Of a stretch of DNA of 64,000 nucleotides, positions 13,701 to 24,552 are shown piece by piece. Numbering within the stretch: position 1 is the first letter of the stretch; each line of letters starts with the position of its first letter. Source of the DNA: Glandiceps talaboti. Its lineage: Eukaryota > Hemichordata > Enteropneusta > Spengelidae. Both the position numbers and the translations under genes were made by a program. The stretch is from the NCBI RefSeq assembly GCF_964340395.1, contig NC_135565.1, positions 2,910,142 through 2,974,141 of the forward strand. The letters run 5' to 3'. The notes under the pieces are model-generated. The model saw nothing but the letters and a program-made list of their open reading frames with translations, was not told the origin of the DNA and searched no databases.

Positions 13701-14250
13701 TCTAGCCCATCATATTGGGTACGTAGGTATTTTTAATTTTTTTTTTACAATAATTGGACAAGGATGTCAAAATTGGCCATGATGGTAAAATAGATGTACA
13801 AGTTGAGTTTACACGAGCATTACGATTTTATCCCTTTGCAATTTATCTGCATGGCAAGGATTTCTCTCTTGCATGCTTCATCAGAGCCAAGTAACACTGT
13901 GTGTGTGGAATTGTCAACTGTATAATGTGTTGTTCAGAAGATGTAAATAAATCCACTTGAAACAAAGTGTGTATACTATTCCAGCAGCCATTTTACTGAG
14001 TCAGACATATGAAGCATGCGTGCGGATATATTGCTTATCACACCAAAAAATGAAATGCCAAAAATATGGGTAGGTGTTTTTACCAGGCCCGTAGAACAGC
14101 TTTTTATTTTCCCTGGCCTTAGATGTACCAGTAATAACTACTAATTTGCATAAGTGTACAATTGTTGAAAATGTGGTCTTCTGACATATTCAAAGTGGCC
14201 GCTGCTGATAGTGTAACGTTTTGCTAGCAAGATATGTTCGTACTTAATTA
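10777..14250. other. unassigned AT-rich DNA
   Basis: No gene or RNA is supported. A 19-base block, GTTGATAGCAGTAATCAAT, occurs twice (near 12763 and 12826), so there is a small local duplication of about 60-70 bp. The remaining sequence shows nothing I can name. Confidence 0.5.
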
Positions 14251-14396
14251 GGTACGTACGTACGTATGTATGTATGTATGTATGTATGTATGTATGTCTG
14301 TATGTATGTATGTATGTATGTACGCATGTATGTATGTATGTATGTATGTATGTATGTATGCATGTATGCATGTATGTATGTATGTATGTATGTATG
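14251..14396. repeat. ATGT microsatellite
   Basis: Tandem GTAT units begin with three GTAC units and include GCAT variants. Overlapping open frames on both strands are artefacts. Confidence 0.96.
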
Positions 14397-14711
14397 GAAG
14401 TCTCGGAAGTGTACATCATAAAGTAACAAGTGGTTTGATCAAAGCTGGTTTAAATAGAAGGAATTCCAAATCCATCACCAAATATTGTAGTGTAAGCTCA
14501 ATAATAGGTTCTTACAAAATTTGGAGATTGAGATGTAGGTACTATAACAACCAGATATCACGTGAACGTTTGTCATAAGTGACCAAGAGAAACTCGTTCA
14601 CTAGTCAGTATGATTTCCTGCAAGGTAGTGTGTGTGTATTCTGTAAAGGAATTATGTAAATACTTTACCTGTACATGCTATTTTCATGTAAGTTGGAAAT
14701 AAAAGAATTTG

Positions 14712-14712
<1 letters not shown>

Positions 14713-14742
<30 letters not shown>

Positions 14743-14795
14743 TGTATGTATGTATGTATACATGTATGTGTGTGTACGTATGTACGTTATGTATG

Positions 14796-14825
<30 letters not shown>
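14713..14825. repeat. ATGT microsatellite
   Basis: Tandem ATGT units with GTGT and GTAC interruptions near 14765-14790. Confidence 0.96.
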
Positions 14826-14826
<1 letters not shown>

Positions 14827-15854
14827 GTTAACGGTTAACTATCCGACTATCCGACTATGCTTTCACGCAACATTTGCCAGTGTCAAAAAGATCTGTTGTA
14901 TTATACACTTAAGTAGTTCTGAGATCAGAGCCACATGACACAGGTAATCTTGTTTTGCAGTTTAATAGTCCAGTTTTCAGCTACACAATGAATTTGTACC
15001 TAATGCCATCCTGGGTGTTTTTACCAGATAGCGTTGGAGAAATAACATTTAGTCGGCAATGGTTACTACATATAACTTGATATATATTTCCTGAAAGGCG
15101 ACATAGTATTATCCGCTTTAATCGTATAACACATTAAAAACACTCCATTCATCCACGTGTTGTACACAGTACAATCAATGTTTATGGAGCCATTTTCCAC
15201 GAGTCTTCCACAGATTAACATTGGCCTTGACATTTAGATATTTCCTATCACCTACAAAGAAAAATATCAATATTCGATCATAGATTATCAACTTTGATTG
15301 TTGGTGACTAGAAGATATGATGTTAGATAGTGGTCAATTAAAAATGTAAAATCCAGTAGGTTGATATATTACCAAAGATTGAAGGAAATGAAACGAGGTA
15401 ATCTTAAAGTGTCATCACTCCGCTTACGTAGTATAGACGTAGGTTAGTCCAACTACATTTTCAGAATCACTGCTTATTATTAGTCAAATCATTTGGCTGG
15501 AAAAGGCAATGAGCCGATAACGTCTAACCATATAAGGGAACGGATGTAACTGTAATCTCTATAACCCATGGCATAAAAAGGATTGTCTAGTGTAAGGTGT
15601 GTGGTAAAAATTAAAGACATTCACCATAAGAATAATTATCCTGAAGTCAATACTCGTAATACCTATCTAAATTATGTTGAATCGGCCAAATAAAGTATAC
15701 TGTAATAATTACATGTTATACTTTTATTTTGCTGTGTTGAAACTATGGTTTATCCCAAGCTATAACATGTTTAAACATGTTTAGTTGATTACTTCAAAGT
15801 GTACAAAACATGATGGTTGCATATACTCTATTGATGTATAGATAATATGATACC
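14826..15854. other. unassigned DNA with an 18-bp perfect palindrome
   Basis: No gene is supported. At 15764-15781 lies the perfect palindrome AACATGTTTAAACATGTT, just before the 29-bp satellite. Nothing else stands out. Confidence 0.5.
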
Positions 15855-18078
15855 AATGTCACTGGGCAAAACTATGACATACTTGTGTCACTGGGTAAAA
15901 TATAACATACCAATGTCACTGGGTAGAACTATAACATACTAATGTCAATGTGTAGAACTATAACATACCAATGTCACTGGGTAGAACTATAACATACTAA
16001 TGTCAATGTGTAGAACTATAACATACCAATGTCAATGTGTAGAACTATAACATACCAATGTCAATGTGTAGAACTATAACATACCAATGTCACTGGGTAG
16101 AACTATAACATACTAATGTCAATGTGTAGAACTATAACATACCAATGTCACTGGGTAGAACTATAACATACTAATGTCAATGTGTAGAACTATAACATAC
16201 CAATGTCACTGGGTAGAACTATAACATACCAATGTCACTGGGTAGAACTATAACATACTAATGTCACTGTGTAGAACTATAACATACTAATGTCATTGGG
16301 TAGAACTATAACATACCAATGTCATTGGGTAGAACTATAACATACTAATGTCACTGTGTAGAACTATAACATACTAATGTCACTGTGTAGAACTATAACA
16401 TACTAATGTCACTGTGTAGAACTATAACATACTAATGTCACTGTGTAGAACTATAACATACTAATGTCACTGGGTAGAACTATAACATACTAATGTCACT
16501 GGATAGAACTATAACAGACCAATGTCATTGGGTAGAACTATAACATACCAATGTCATTGGGTAGAACTATAACATACCAATGTCAATGTGTAGAACTATA
16601 ACATACCAATGTCACTGGGTAGAACTATAACATACTAATGTCAATGTGTAGAACTATAACATACCAATGTCACTGGATAGAACTATAACATACTAATGTC
16701 ACTGTGTAGAACTATAACATACCAATGTCATTGGGTAGAACTATAGCATACCAATGTCATTGGGTAGAACTATAACATACCAATGTCACTGGATAGAACT
16801 ATAACATACCAATGTCAATGTGTAGAACTATTACATACCAATGTCACTGGATAGAACTATAACATACTAATGTCACTGGGTAGAACTATAACATACCAAT
16901 GTCACTGTGTAGAACTATAACATACCAATGTCACTGGATAGAACTATAACATACCAATGTCACTGGGTAGAACTATAACATACCAATGTCATTGGGTAGA
17001 ACTATAACATACCAATGTCACTGGATAGAACTATAACAGACCAATGTCATTGGGTATAACTATAACATACCAATGTCACTGTGTAGAACTATAACAGACT
17101 AATGTCACTGGATAAAACTATAACATACTAATGTCACTGGGTAGAACTATAACATACTAATGTCACTGGGTAGAACTATAACATACTAATGTCACTGGAT
17201 AAAACTATAACATACTAATGTCACTGGGTAGAACTATAACATACCAATGTCATTGGGTAGAACTATAACATACCAATGTCACTGGGTAGAACTATAACAT
17301 ACTAATGTCAATGTGTAGAACTATAACATACTAATGTCACTGGGTAGAACTATAACAGAAAAATGTCACTGGGTAGAACTATAACATACTAATGTCATTG
17401 GGTAGAACTATAACATACTAATGTCACTGGGTAGAACTATAACATACTAATGTCACTGGGTAGAACTATAACAGAAAAATGTCACTGGGTAGAACTATAA
17501 CATACTAATGTCATTGGGTAGAACTATAACAGAAAAATGTCATTGGGTAGAACTATAACATACTAATGTCACTGGGTAGAACTATAACATACTAATGTCA
17601 CTGGGTATAACTATAACAGACCAATGTCATTGGGTAGAACTATAACAGAAAAATGTCACTGGGTAGAACTATAACATACTAATGTCACTGGATAGAACTA
17701 TAACATACTAATGTCACTGGGTAGAACTATAACATACCAATGTCATTGGGTAGAACTATAGCATACCAATGTCATTGGATAGATCTATAACATACCAATG
17801 TCATTGGATAGAACTATAAGATACCAATGTCATTGGATAGAACTATAACAGACCGATACCATTAGGTAGAACTATAATAGACAGATACCATTGGGTAGAC
17901 CTATAACAGACCGATACCATTGGGTAGAACTATAACATACCAATGTCACTGGGTAGAACTGTAACAGAACGATTCCATTGGGTAGAACTATAACATACCA
18001 ATGTCATTGGGTAGAACTGTAACAGACCGATACCGTTGTATAGGTTTGTAACATACCAATGTCGTTGGGTAGAAGTGT
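15855..18078. repeat. 29-bp satellite array A, about 76 copies
   Basis: The block GTAGAACTATAACATAC recurs every 29 bp (for example units starting 16142 and 16171). Three main variants occur at the variable core: CACTGGG, CATTGGG and CAATGTG. Near 15900-16230 the CACTGGG and CAATGTG types alternate, a 58-bp dimer pattern. The CATTGGG variant makes the core CCAATG-T-CATTGG, a perfect inverted repeat. Copies decay at both ends, most clearly after 17850. Confidence 0.97.
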
Positions 18079-19438
18079 AAAAGCGTAGTTTTTGACGGAT
18101 CTCTGTAGTTATGAATCAATACATATAGCCATATGTAATTTGAATCCCTGTGTATTTATATAATACTATTATAATATAGAAAACGATGACAGAAATATTG
18201 TTGTGGTTTCTTTTTCCTTTAAAACATACACCACCGTTGATTTATCCATCATACACTATTCTGCGTTCTTCCATACACGTGATATCTAGAAGTTGTATTT
18301 TCGGTTGAAAATGGATGATAGTTTTGTTCATTAGATAAAACTGTAATATTATTTAATAGAACTAAAGCACAGTTATTCGTGACTGGATCGATGATCAATG
18401 TCTTTACTTGATATAACTTTAACAGTTTCAATCTTTGAATAACATATCAGATCTCTTTATTTGATGGAACAATTACATGCCTTTCATTGAAAATAACGTG
18501 ATATTTATTCATTTTTGTTATGCATTAAAATCACTCTAGATATAAAGTACTGAGTCATACTCCAAATGAGTTATAGCAACTTACAAAAACTATAACAATC
18601 TCATTGTGAATGTGTGTATTAAGCTTGTCTACATCAGTCTCAAAAACTATAACTGGTCTTTTATATTCCTTAGTGATATACGTCATTGTATAGTATAGCA
18701 GCATAAGGTTTGTGTCAGGTTCCACAGCTATGATTTATAGCAACCATTTGTAAACGCCATACAACAGCTTTATGAGAAAATGCAAAGCCAACAGTCATTC
18801 ACTATGTCTCTTTGCGATTGTCTGTAGAGGTGTAATGTATATCCCCGTCAACAATACATACTATTAGAAGTCTCAGTCATCAATCATTCACACTATTGTG
18901 TATCTTCGTCGTTCAGTAGAAATTCATGAAGAAATAAGACGGTTGATATGACCAGCTTAGGATTGCTATATCCCGTTTTAATCATTCTACGAAAAGTCGG
19001 CATTATTAAACAATGATGAAATTTCTCTGGAGGCTAATACATTGCAGTTCTTTATTACAATCTTTGAACAGGATGTTCATTTTCCCTATGCATTATGCAT
19101 GTTCGTCAATCCTACATCTTAGAGTGAATTTTAAAGTTTAAGGCGACAGAACTTCTTGCCCTGCGTGATTTCCGGAAAAAAGACACATTTGACAAATTCA
19201 TGAATAAAAGTATGTTTTATAATTCCACCCATATATATGGAAGTGAATTGATTTGAACTTTCTTCCTCCAGAAGATTAACAAAAACGATATAATATTTGA
19301 CAGTAACGGAAATAGATTGCCAAGAGGGTCATGGAAATAGTTCACTATGAACTAATCGAAGCCATGGGCAACACGTAGGACAAGTTTGGGGGTTGAGTTA
19401 CACAACAACAAAAACAACATTAACAAAAACAATATTTA
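18079..19438. other. unassigned AT-rich DNA
   Basis: No gene, RNA or repeat that I can support. Confidence 0.5.
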
Positions 19439-19466
19439 AAAAATAAATAAATAAATAAATAAATAA
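19439..19466. repeat. AAAT microsatellite
   Basis: Six or seven tandem AAAT units. Confidence 0.9.
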
Positions 19467-19560
19467 TTATTTATATAAATATACAAGCAAGTTGTCATTT
19501 GCTGTATTTGACATCCGTTTGCATAAATTCTGAAATGAACTGTTAATCGTAGGTACATGC

Positions 19561-19619
19561 ATGTGTTTGTGTATGTATGTATGTATGTATGTATGTATGT
19601 ATGTATGTATGTATGTATG

Positions 19620-19651
<32 letters not shown>

Positions 19652-19837
19652 TCTATCTATGTATGTCTGTGTGTGTATGTATGTATGCGTGCGTGCGTGC
19701 GTGCATGCATGCATACATGCATGCATGCATGCATGCATGCATGCATGTATGTATGTATGTATGTATGTATGCATGCATGCATGCATGCATGCATGCATGC
19801 ATGCATGTATGTATGTATGTATGTATGTATGTATGTA
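19561..19837. repeat. compound ATGT / GCAT / GCGT microsatellite
   Basis: GTAT units (to about 19680) pass into GCGT (19685-19703), GCAT (about 19703-19746), GTAT, GCAT again (19770-19806) and GTAT. Such stepwise variant blocks suggest expansion of point-mutated units. It abuts the Penelope-like fragment on its right. All long frames here are artefacts. Confidence 0.96.
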
Positions 19838-19944
19838 TTTGTTAGCACAAAGTATAGTCTTGTTTTGTGGTTTGAGAATCGCTGTTTAAATGTGGTCTCT
19901 GTTAGCCCAAAGTATAGTTAAATGTGTTCTCTGTTAGCCCAAAG

Positions 19945-20278
19945 TATAGTGAACACATTTAAACAGCGATTCTCAAACCACAAACGCACATTTACTCATA
20001 AGAAGCTACAGTACAGCAGAGAGCTATCCAAACAAGTTTGGAATTTGAAGGAGAGGAACCAGCCATATAATATCAAGTGGGATATCATCACCCAAGTGGC
20101 TGCTTATACAAGTGAGACGAAACATTGTAACCTCTGTTTAACTGAGAAACTTTGTATAATCAATGCTGAAAAGAGTATGTTACTGAATAAAAAATCAGAA
20201 CTGGTCTCGAAATGTCGCCATGAAGGCAAATACACACTCGCCAACTACAGAAGTAAACCCCCTTATGGAATAGTTTAG
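19945..20278 (+). pseudogene. GIY-YIG endonuclease C-terminal fragment (Penelope-like)
   Basis: The frame (open from 19922, TAG after 20278) encodes FKQRFSNHKRTF, matching the R...H part of GIY-YIG endonucleases, then a segment with CNLCLTEKLCI, a C-x2-C followed by a Glu typical of these elements, then LNKKSEL and a final CRH motif. The N-terminal GIY and YIG strands and the whole reverse transcriptase are missing. The first ATG at 19922 lies in rearranged sequence and is unlikely to be a true start. In an intact element this domain would nick target DNA for reverse transcription. The fragment is uninterrupted from about 19951 to its stop, which suggests a fairly recent insertion. Recognition is by recall of the family pattern. 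Confidence 0.68.
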
Positions 20279-20355
20279 TCCGACCATCTTGTTACGCAAT
20301 ATATACATACAAACATTAAGAGTATGTACCGATTTTGACAATCCCAATTAGCTAT

Positions 20356-20400
20356 AGTTGTCTGAAGATAGCTCGAATCGTTAAACTCTGAGTAACGACT
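20356..20400 (+). ncRNA. hammerhead-ribozyme-like motif in Penelope-like 3' region
   Basis: In order the strand shows stem I left AGTTGT (20356-20361), core CTGAAGA (20362-20368, fitting CUGANGA), a short stem II region, TAAA (20382-20385) where GAAA is expected, stem III CTC-T-GAG (20386-20392), TA (20393-20394) at the cleavage position, and stem I right ACGACT (20395-20400). Stem I pairs over six positions with one G-U wobble. The G-to-T change in the second core strand (G12) would normally cripple the ribozyme. The minimal stem III matches the hammerheads described from Penelope-like elements. It lies 77 bases after the endonuclease stop. Confidence 0.6.
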
Positions 20401-20490
20401 TATTAGATCCTTATTCCTTTGAATTAAGTCTATAATGCTCTGCTACTAATATTTGTACCGACCACTGTTCTCTCCAGCGAGACACTTACA

Positions 20491-20619
<129 letters not shown>

Positions 20620-20790
20620 GAAAGGAAACAACTTTTATTTTCTATATTTAGGGAGCGATCAGTTTTTACGGCCGGGGGGGGGGCGGCAAATCAGAGGGGG
20701 GTCACCTTAATTTGGGACTCAAAGAAGGGGGTCATCATTTTTACGAAGTGAATAAAGGGGGGGGGGGGGGTCACCTTGTTTTCAACTAAA

Positions 20791-22612
20791 CAAAATCATG
20801 AGCCACGCTCCTGTACTTAAATGTCCATACATTCAATATCATAACCTGGCCAAAGCCCCTAAGCTGGGTAAATTCATTTGTGAGCGGCTGCCTCACGATG
20901 ATATCATAGATAGCGCTCTCGGTGTGGAGATTGCACATCATACATAGAACGCGCACGTGTAGTCATTGTACCGCAATGCATCCTTGGGTAAAACCACCCA
21001 AAAAACATCACATAGTATATAGGACGCGCATGCGTACTAGTCATTGGGCTGTTATGCTGCCTCTTGCGGGCGCTGTGCGAGCTATTAAACAAAAACATAT
21101 ATGTGCATAAAATAAACCATAAACAAATAGCTATAAATATACATTCAAATATAACATAAACTCTGTCTCTTGATACATGATCCAATACATATGGTATGGC
21201 ATCACAACACTGCACCATAGCCACCTTTAGGCAACAGTTATTTGTTAGAAATGACTTCTCGCTATTGCATGCCATGAGTTGCATTGTGTCATCTTGTGGT
21301 AGAAAAACCTGCATGTGTAGCTGTATATGTAACACATAAGAAATGAAATACCTTAAGATTTACTGGCTCTGTTCCTCCATTGACCTGAACATGTGGAATT
21401 GTGCACAAACATAACCAATTTAGGACACTTTGAAATAATATGTGGCAAACACTGTGACTGAAAATGCCTGACCCAGCCCGTGTCTAGATATTGGATATAC
21501 AATGTCCATGTATATAGTTAGTCTAGTTCCTATATATGTTTGTACATCTAATGTATGATAACTACAATCATCTCCATTAGAAGTCCCAAATTGATTTATG
21601 GTTGAGATCAATAGTTCAATGTAGGGTAAAAACTAAATTCTTTTAGTGTAGGGTGGGATGAGAGGGGGTCTTTTAAAATGAAATCTGTTTTGTACCCCAA
21701 TACAAACAATTCTAAAAATCTCAGATTGGAAAATGGGAAACAATTGTTATGCATGGCACTGAAATACATTTATTGTGCATATAAAAGAGCTATTTTTCCT
21801 CACTACATACTGGCTTTGTATTCATAGCACTACATAATACTACATACTAATTTGAAATTGGTTGTTCTGTGTACAACAATTTCACCAATTTTGTTAGAAG
21901 GGGATGGGGAATGGGTTCTGAGGACTTACTAAAATAATAAGTTTTTTTACCTACTGATCTCACCCCTAATGTGTTGATTTATCATACATGTACAAACTAT
22001 TGAACTGTTACTTGGCATAACTATAGTACGAACTACATGTTTTATCAAAAATTACTTTTCTGTGTTTGTGTTTCACTTCTTCTGTGATACCTGTGACCAT
22101 CACCGAGTTTAATATATGATACCAGGCTACATGTGAAACCCCCTTTTGTCTTGCTATTGTTTTACACTGTAAATTACCAAGAAAGAAATATATTCCAAGG
22201 TGAACACAGTATTAATCGGATTCTCGGAGAATTTATATTATGTGAATGACTGATAAACAAAGTTTTACAACTTTTTGGCTCGTCTCTATTGTTCAAACCA
22301 TCCTCTCTTTTTCTGTTACCGTACACTTTTCACTCATTAATTATAAATTCAAGTTAATCGGACTGCTTTCAACAAAGAAAAAGGCCGCTACAAGTTAACT
22401 CAAACAAAGAAAGAGTCCACACCAAGTTAACCCAAAGAAAGAAACAGTCCACAGTTTAGTTATTCTCAACAATTGGGAATATATCAATGTTAACGAGGTA
22501 ATACAAAAAGAAACAATCTGACAGGTGTACACAACCAATGAAAACAAAGAAGCTCGAAACCAGGTGAAGTGCATTTAATTCCAGTCATAATGAAAATACA
22601 ATACACAATTCA
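20791..22612. other. interior of the 3.9-kb element, no intact gene
   Basis: Near 20930-21075 two related blocks with ACGCGCA, GTA and TAGTCATTG form a diverged duplication at a spacing of about 80 bp. The 143-codon minus-strand frame 20904-21335 overlaps it and shows no recognisable motif. Around 22380-22460 a block with AAAGAAA, GTCCAC and AGTTAAC occurs two or three times. Otherwise nothing is seen. Confidence 0.45.
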
Positions 22613-23062
22613 AAATGTAATTTGAATCTTCGTGTTCTCTTTGACTACATTTATTGTAACTGGTGACGATTCAACAATCGAATCCTTCGATGCAGTGTTA
22701 CATTCAACAGTCTCACTGGAACCGCTTTCAGAAAGACGTAGGGTAGATCCTACCTGCACTTCTTTCCATACATTAACACCTCATCGTGTCGCCTTGCGAG
22801 TGGCTGGTGGAACACGTGCTTTCTGGTATTCCTCCACTTTGGTGTTGTCAACCGGAGGTAGAAACCAAAATTCTTTTTGTATGTCAGTTAACTTAAAATC
22901 TTCAGCATCATCTACGTCGACCTGGGATAGAAAATATTCCCTATTCCAATTGACTACAGACTTTTGGAGCGACATAATACGAGACGAGGGAACGAACACT
23001 TCGACGACGGTTCGACTGTGGTGTCTGACTACGAGACACAATGCTGCCACACCCGAATACAC
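22613..23062 (-). pseudogene. decayed protein-coding fragment, possibly DUF3504/KIAA1958-like N-terminal region
   Basis: The minus-strand frame has 93 codons from an ATG at 23062, with a second Met at residue 30 that may be the more natural start. It stops at a TGA (22783-22781). Beyond that TGA the same frame stays open for 56 more codons, to 22613. The sequence has an acidic stretch (DVDDAEDF), then IQKEFWFLPP and VPPATRKATR, the TGA, then GVNVWKE. Animal DUF3504-type (Crypton-derived) proteins often show a T-x-K-x-T-x-W-x5-W pattern just before their recombinase-like domain, and the TGA falls where Trp is expected. No recombinase domain follows. The fragment lies inside the TIR element, so capture by a transposon is plausible. 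The plus-strand frame over the same DNA is a shadow. Confidence 0.45.
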
Positions 23063-23261
23063 ACGCGTGTCTAATTATAATACTACCACCTGTTAAACTA
23101 AAATGTTCTATTTTTGATTGGCTAAACTCAGTGTTCTCAATTCAAGCAAATGACAACGTGTTGTAAAACAGTCCCATCAATTGTAATTTACATAACGTGC
23201 TGCTGCGTTCATTGCCAGGGAGGAAGTCGCTTGAAAACTACAAAACTCGCCAAATTCGCAG

Positions 23262-23442
23262 TATAACTTCGTTATAGTACGTGTCCTCGGACATTTACTG
23301 TTTTTATTCGGCCAGTTTTGGTTAACCCATCAGTTATTTTGTCCTCGGCTGCGCCTCGGACAAAATAACAGACGGGTTAACCAAAACTGTCCGAATAAAA
23401 ACAGTAAATGTCCGAGGACACGTACTATAACTATCAGTTATA
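23262..23442. mobile_element. foldback (hairpin) element with 74-bp arms
   Basis: Arms 23271-23344 and 23358-23431 are inverted copies with 3 mismatches in 74 positions and a 13-base loop that can itself pair weakly. Beyond them TATAACT (23262-23268) and AGTTATA (23436-23442) extend the symmetry, with unequal spacers. The outermost TA on each side could be a TA target duplication, but it lies within the symmetry and so is ambiguous. It is short and non-coding, so a MITE-like foldback is the simplest reading. Confidence 0.8.
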
Positions 23443-24410
23443 AACACAGACTTGTTTGATGATCATCTAGTAAAGGGCTATTTACTAGCCTATAATACTC
23501 CTATAATACTGACAGGATGCAAAGTTAGGAGGAAAATTAGATTTTACATCTCCCCTGGAATATCTAGTATCCACATTGAGTGACTGTATACTGCGATAAA
23601 CATTTTGTCAGCAGATCATAATATTACATTTCCTTGGTATTAGAATGTATTTATTTTCAAGGCTATCATGTTGCCTGCAATATACAGGACAACATAGCCA
23701 ATAGTAAGTGAATTGATTTAGTAATCTAGTTTAGAAACTGCTGTAGTACAGAACACATTTTTATGACATTTTTTAATTTCTATTTTGAAACCAATGACAT
23801 TTATCACATTTCATTATGCAAAACCTTTCAAAAATATTTTGGTTAAAATTAGCAGTGTGGTCAATGAATGGGGTGGGGGGGGGGCGTTTTGAGTCAGTGC
23901 CATGATTAAACTGAACAATTATGAACAGGACAAACAAGTGCCTTGAGGAGTGCAAACGTGTACATGTATGGAAAGCCGCAGTTGTGTTAAGTCTAAAGAA
24001 AACAATATATTGATTATATATGATGTGAACATATCTTTATATGATGTAAACAATTCATTATATGATGCAAGTACATCATTATGTGTGACAGTTATTGACA
24101 TGGGTTTACAAGTATATTAACTCCATTTATAATATTGTACTTCATAATTAGCTGAATTAATCAATATTAATAGTTCACTCAATCTAAGAGATATCCTAGA
24201 ACTTTTGGTTACTAAACCATGAATATTGTGTATGTCTGTGAACAGACAATCACACTTCTCATAGGGTTCCTATCTAAAGAGCTGTATACATGTGAAACAA
24301 TGGATTTAGGTTAGCAATGTAACATGTAAAATTAACTATGCAGTGTGCAGCATTTTGCTTTGAGTATAGAGTGTCTCTTTTGCAAGAACAAAAAGAGTGT
24401 TTTTTGTCAA
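23443..24410. other. right interior of the 3.9-kb element
   Basis: No gene is supported. A short G run at 23871-23884 and three TATATGATGTAA-like repeats near 24015-24080 are the only local features. Confidence 0.45.
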
Positions 24411-24552
24411 CAGATGGGGGGGGGGTCATTGGTTTTTTTTATTTGTCAGCGGGGGGTTGGGTTATTTTGTGGATGAATTGCAGGGGGGTCACTATTTTTA
24501 AGTACAACATGAACAAAAAGTCACCCGGCCGTAAAAACTGATCTCTCCCTTA

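Larger units (their letters stand above)
19841..20490 (+). mobile_element. 5'-truncated Penelope-like element with inverted 5' end
   Basis: The piece contains the C-terminal half of a GIY-YIG endonuclease frame (to 20278), a hammerhead-like motif (20356-20400) and a 3' tail (about 20408-20490) whose relatives occur at 59531-59607 and, inverted, at 52806-52863. It runs into a TA microsatellite, as the 52.8-kb copy also does. At the 5' end, 19864-19894 is a perfect 31-base inverted copy of 19954-19984, and the block GTTAGCNCAAAGTATAGT occurs three times (19841, 19901, 19933). This looks like inversion during target-primed insertion or later rearrangement. Family knowledge: Penelope-like elements encode RT plus GIY-YIG and carry hammerhead motifs in their terminal repeats. 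Confidence 0.72.
20651..24549. mobile_element. 3.9-kb TIR element with TTA target duplication (Harbinger-like, non-autonomous)
   Basis: The left end starts GGGAGCGATCAG and the right end, read in reverse complement, starts GGGAGAGATCAG. The first 26 bases of the two ends differ at one position only. TTA flanks both ends (20648-20650 and 24550-24552). Inside each end lie G-run modules, a run of 6-13 G followed by TCACC or TCATT and T-rich sequence (20672-20790 and 24414-24500). A 3-bp TWA duplication with GGG termini is characteristic of PIF/Harbinger transposons. No Harbinger transposase or Myb-like gene is visible. The interior instead holds a decayed protein-coding fragment (22613-23062, minus strand) and a foldback element (23262-23442). 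The same TIR type bounds 50819-53213. Confidence 0.7.

Noticed and set aside
20904-21335. 143-codon minus-strand gene
   Set aside because: Lies over a diverged internal duplication in the 3.9-kb element and shows no motif.
22632-23096. 154-codon plus-strand gene
   Set aside because: It is the shadow of the more protein-like minus-strand frame; Ser/Thr-rich and without motif.
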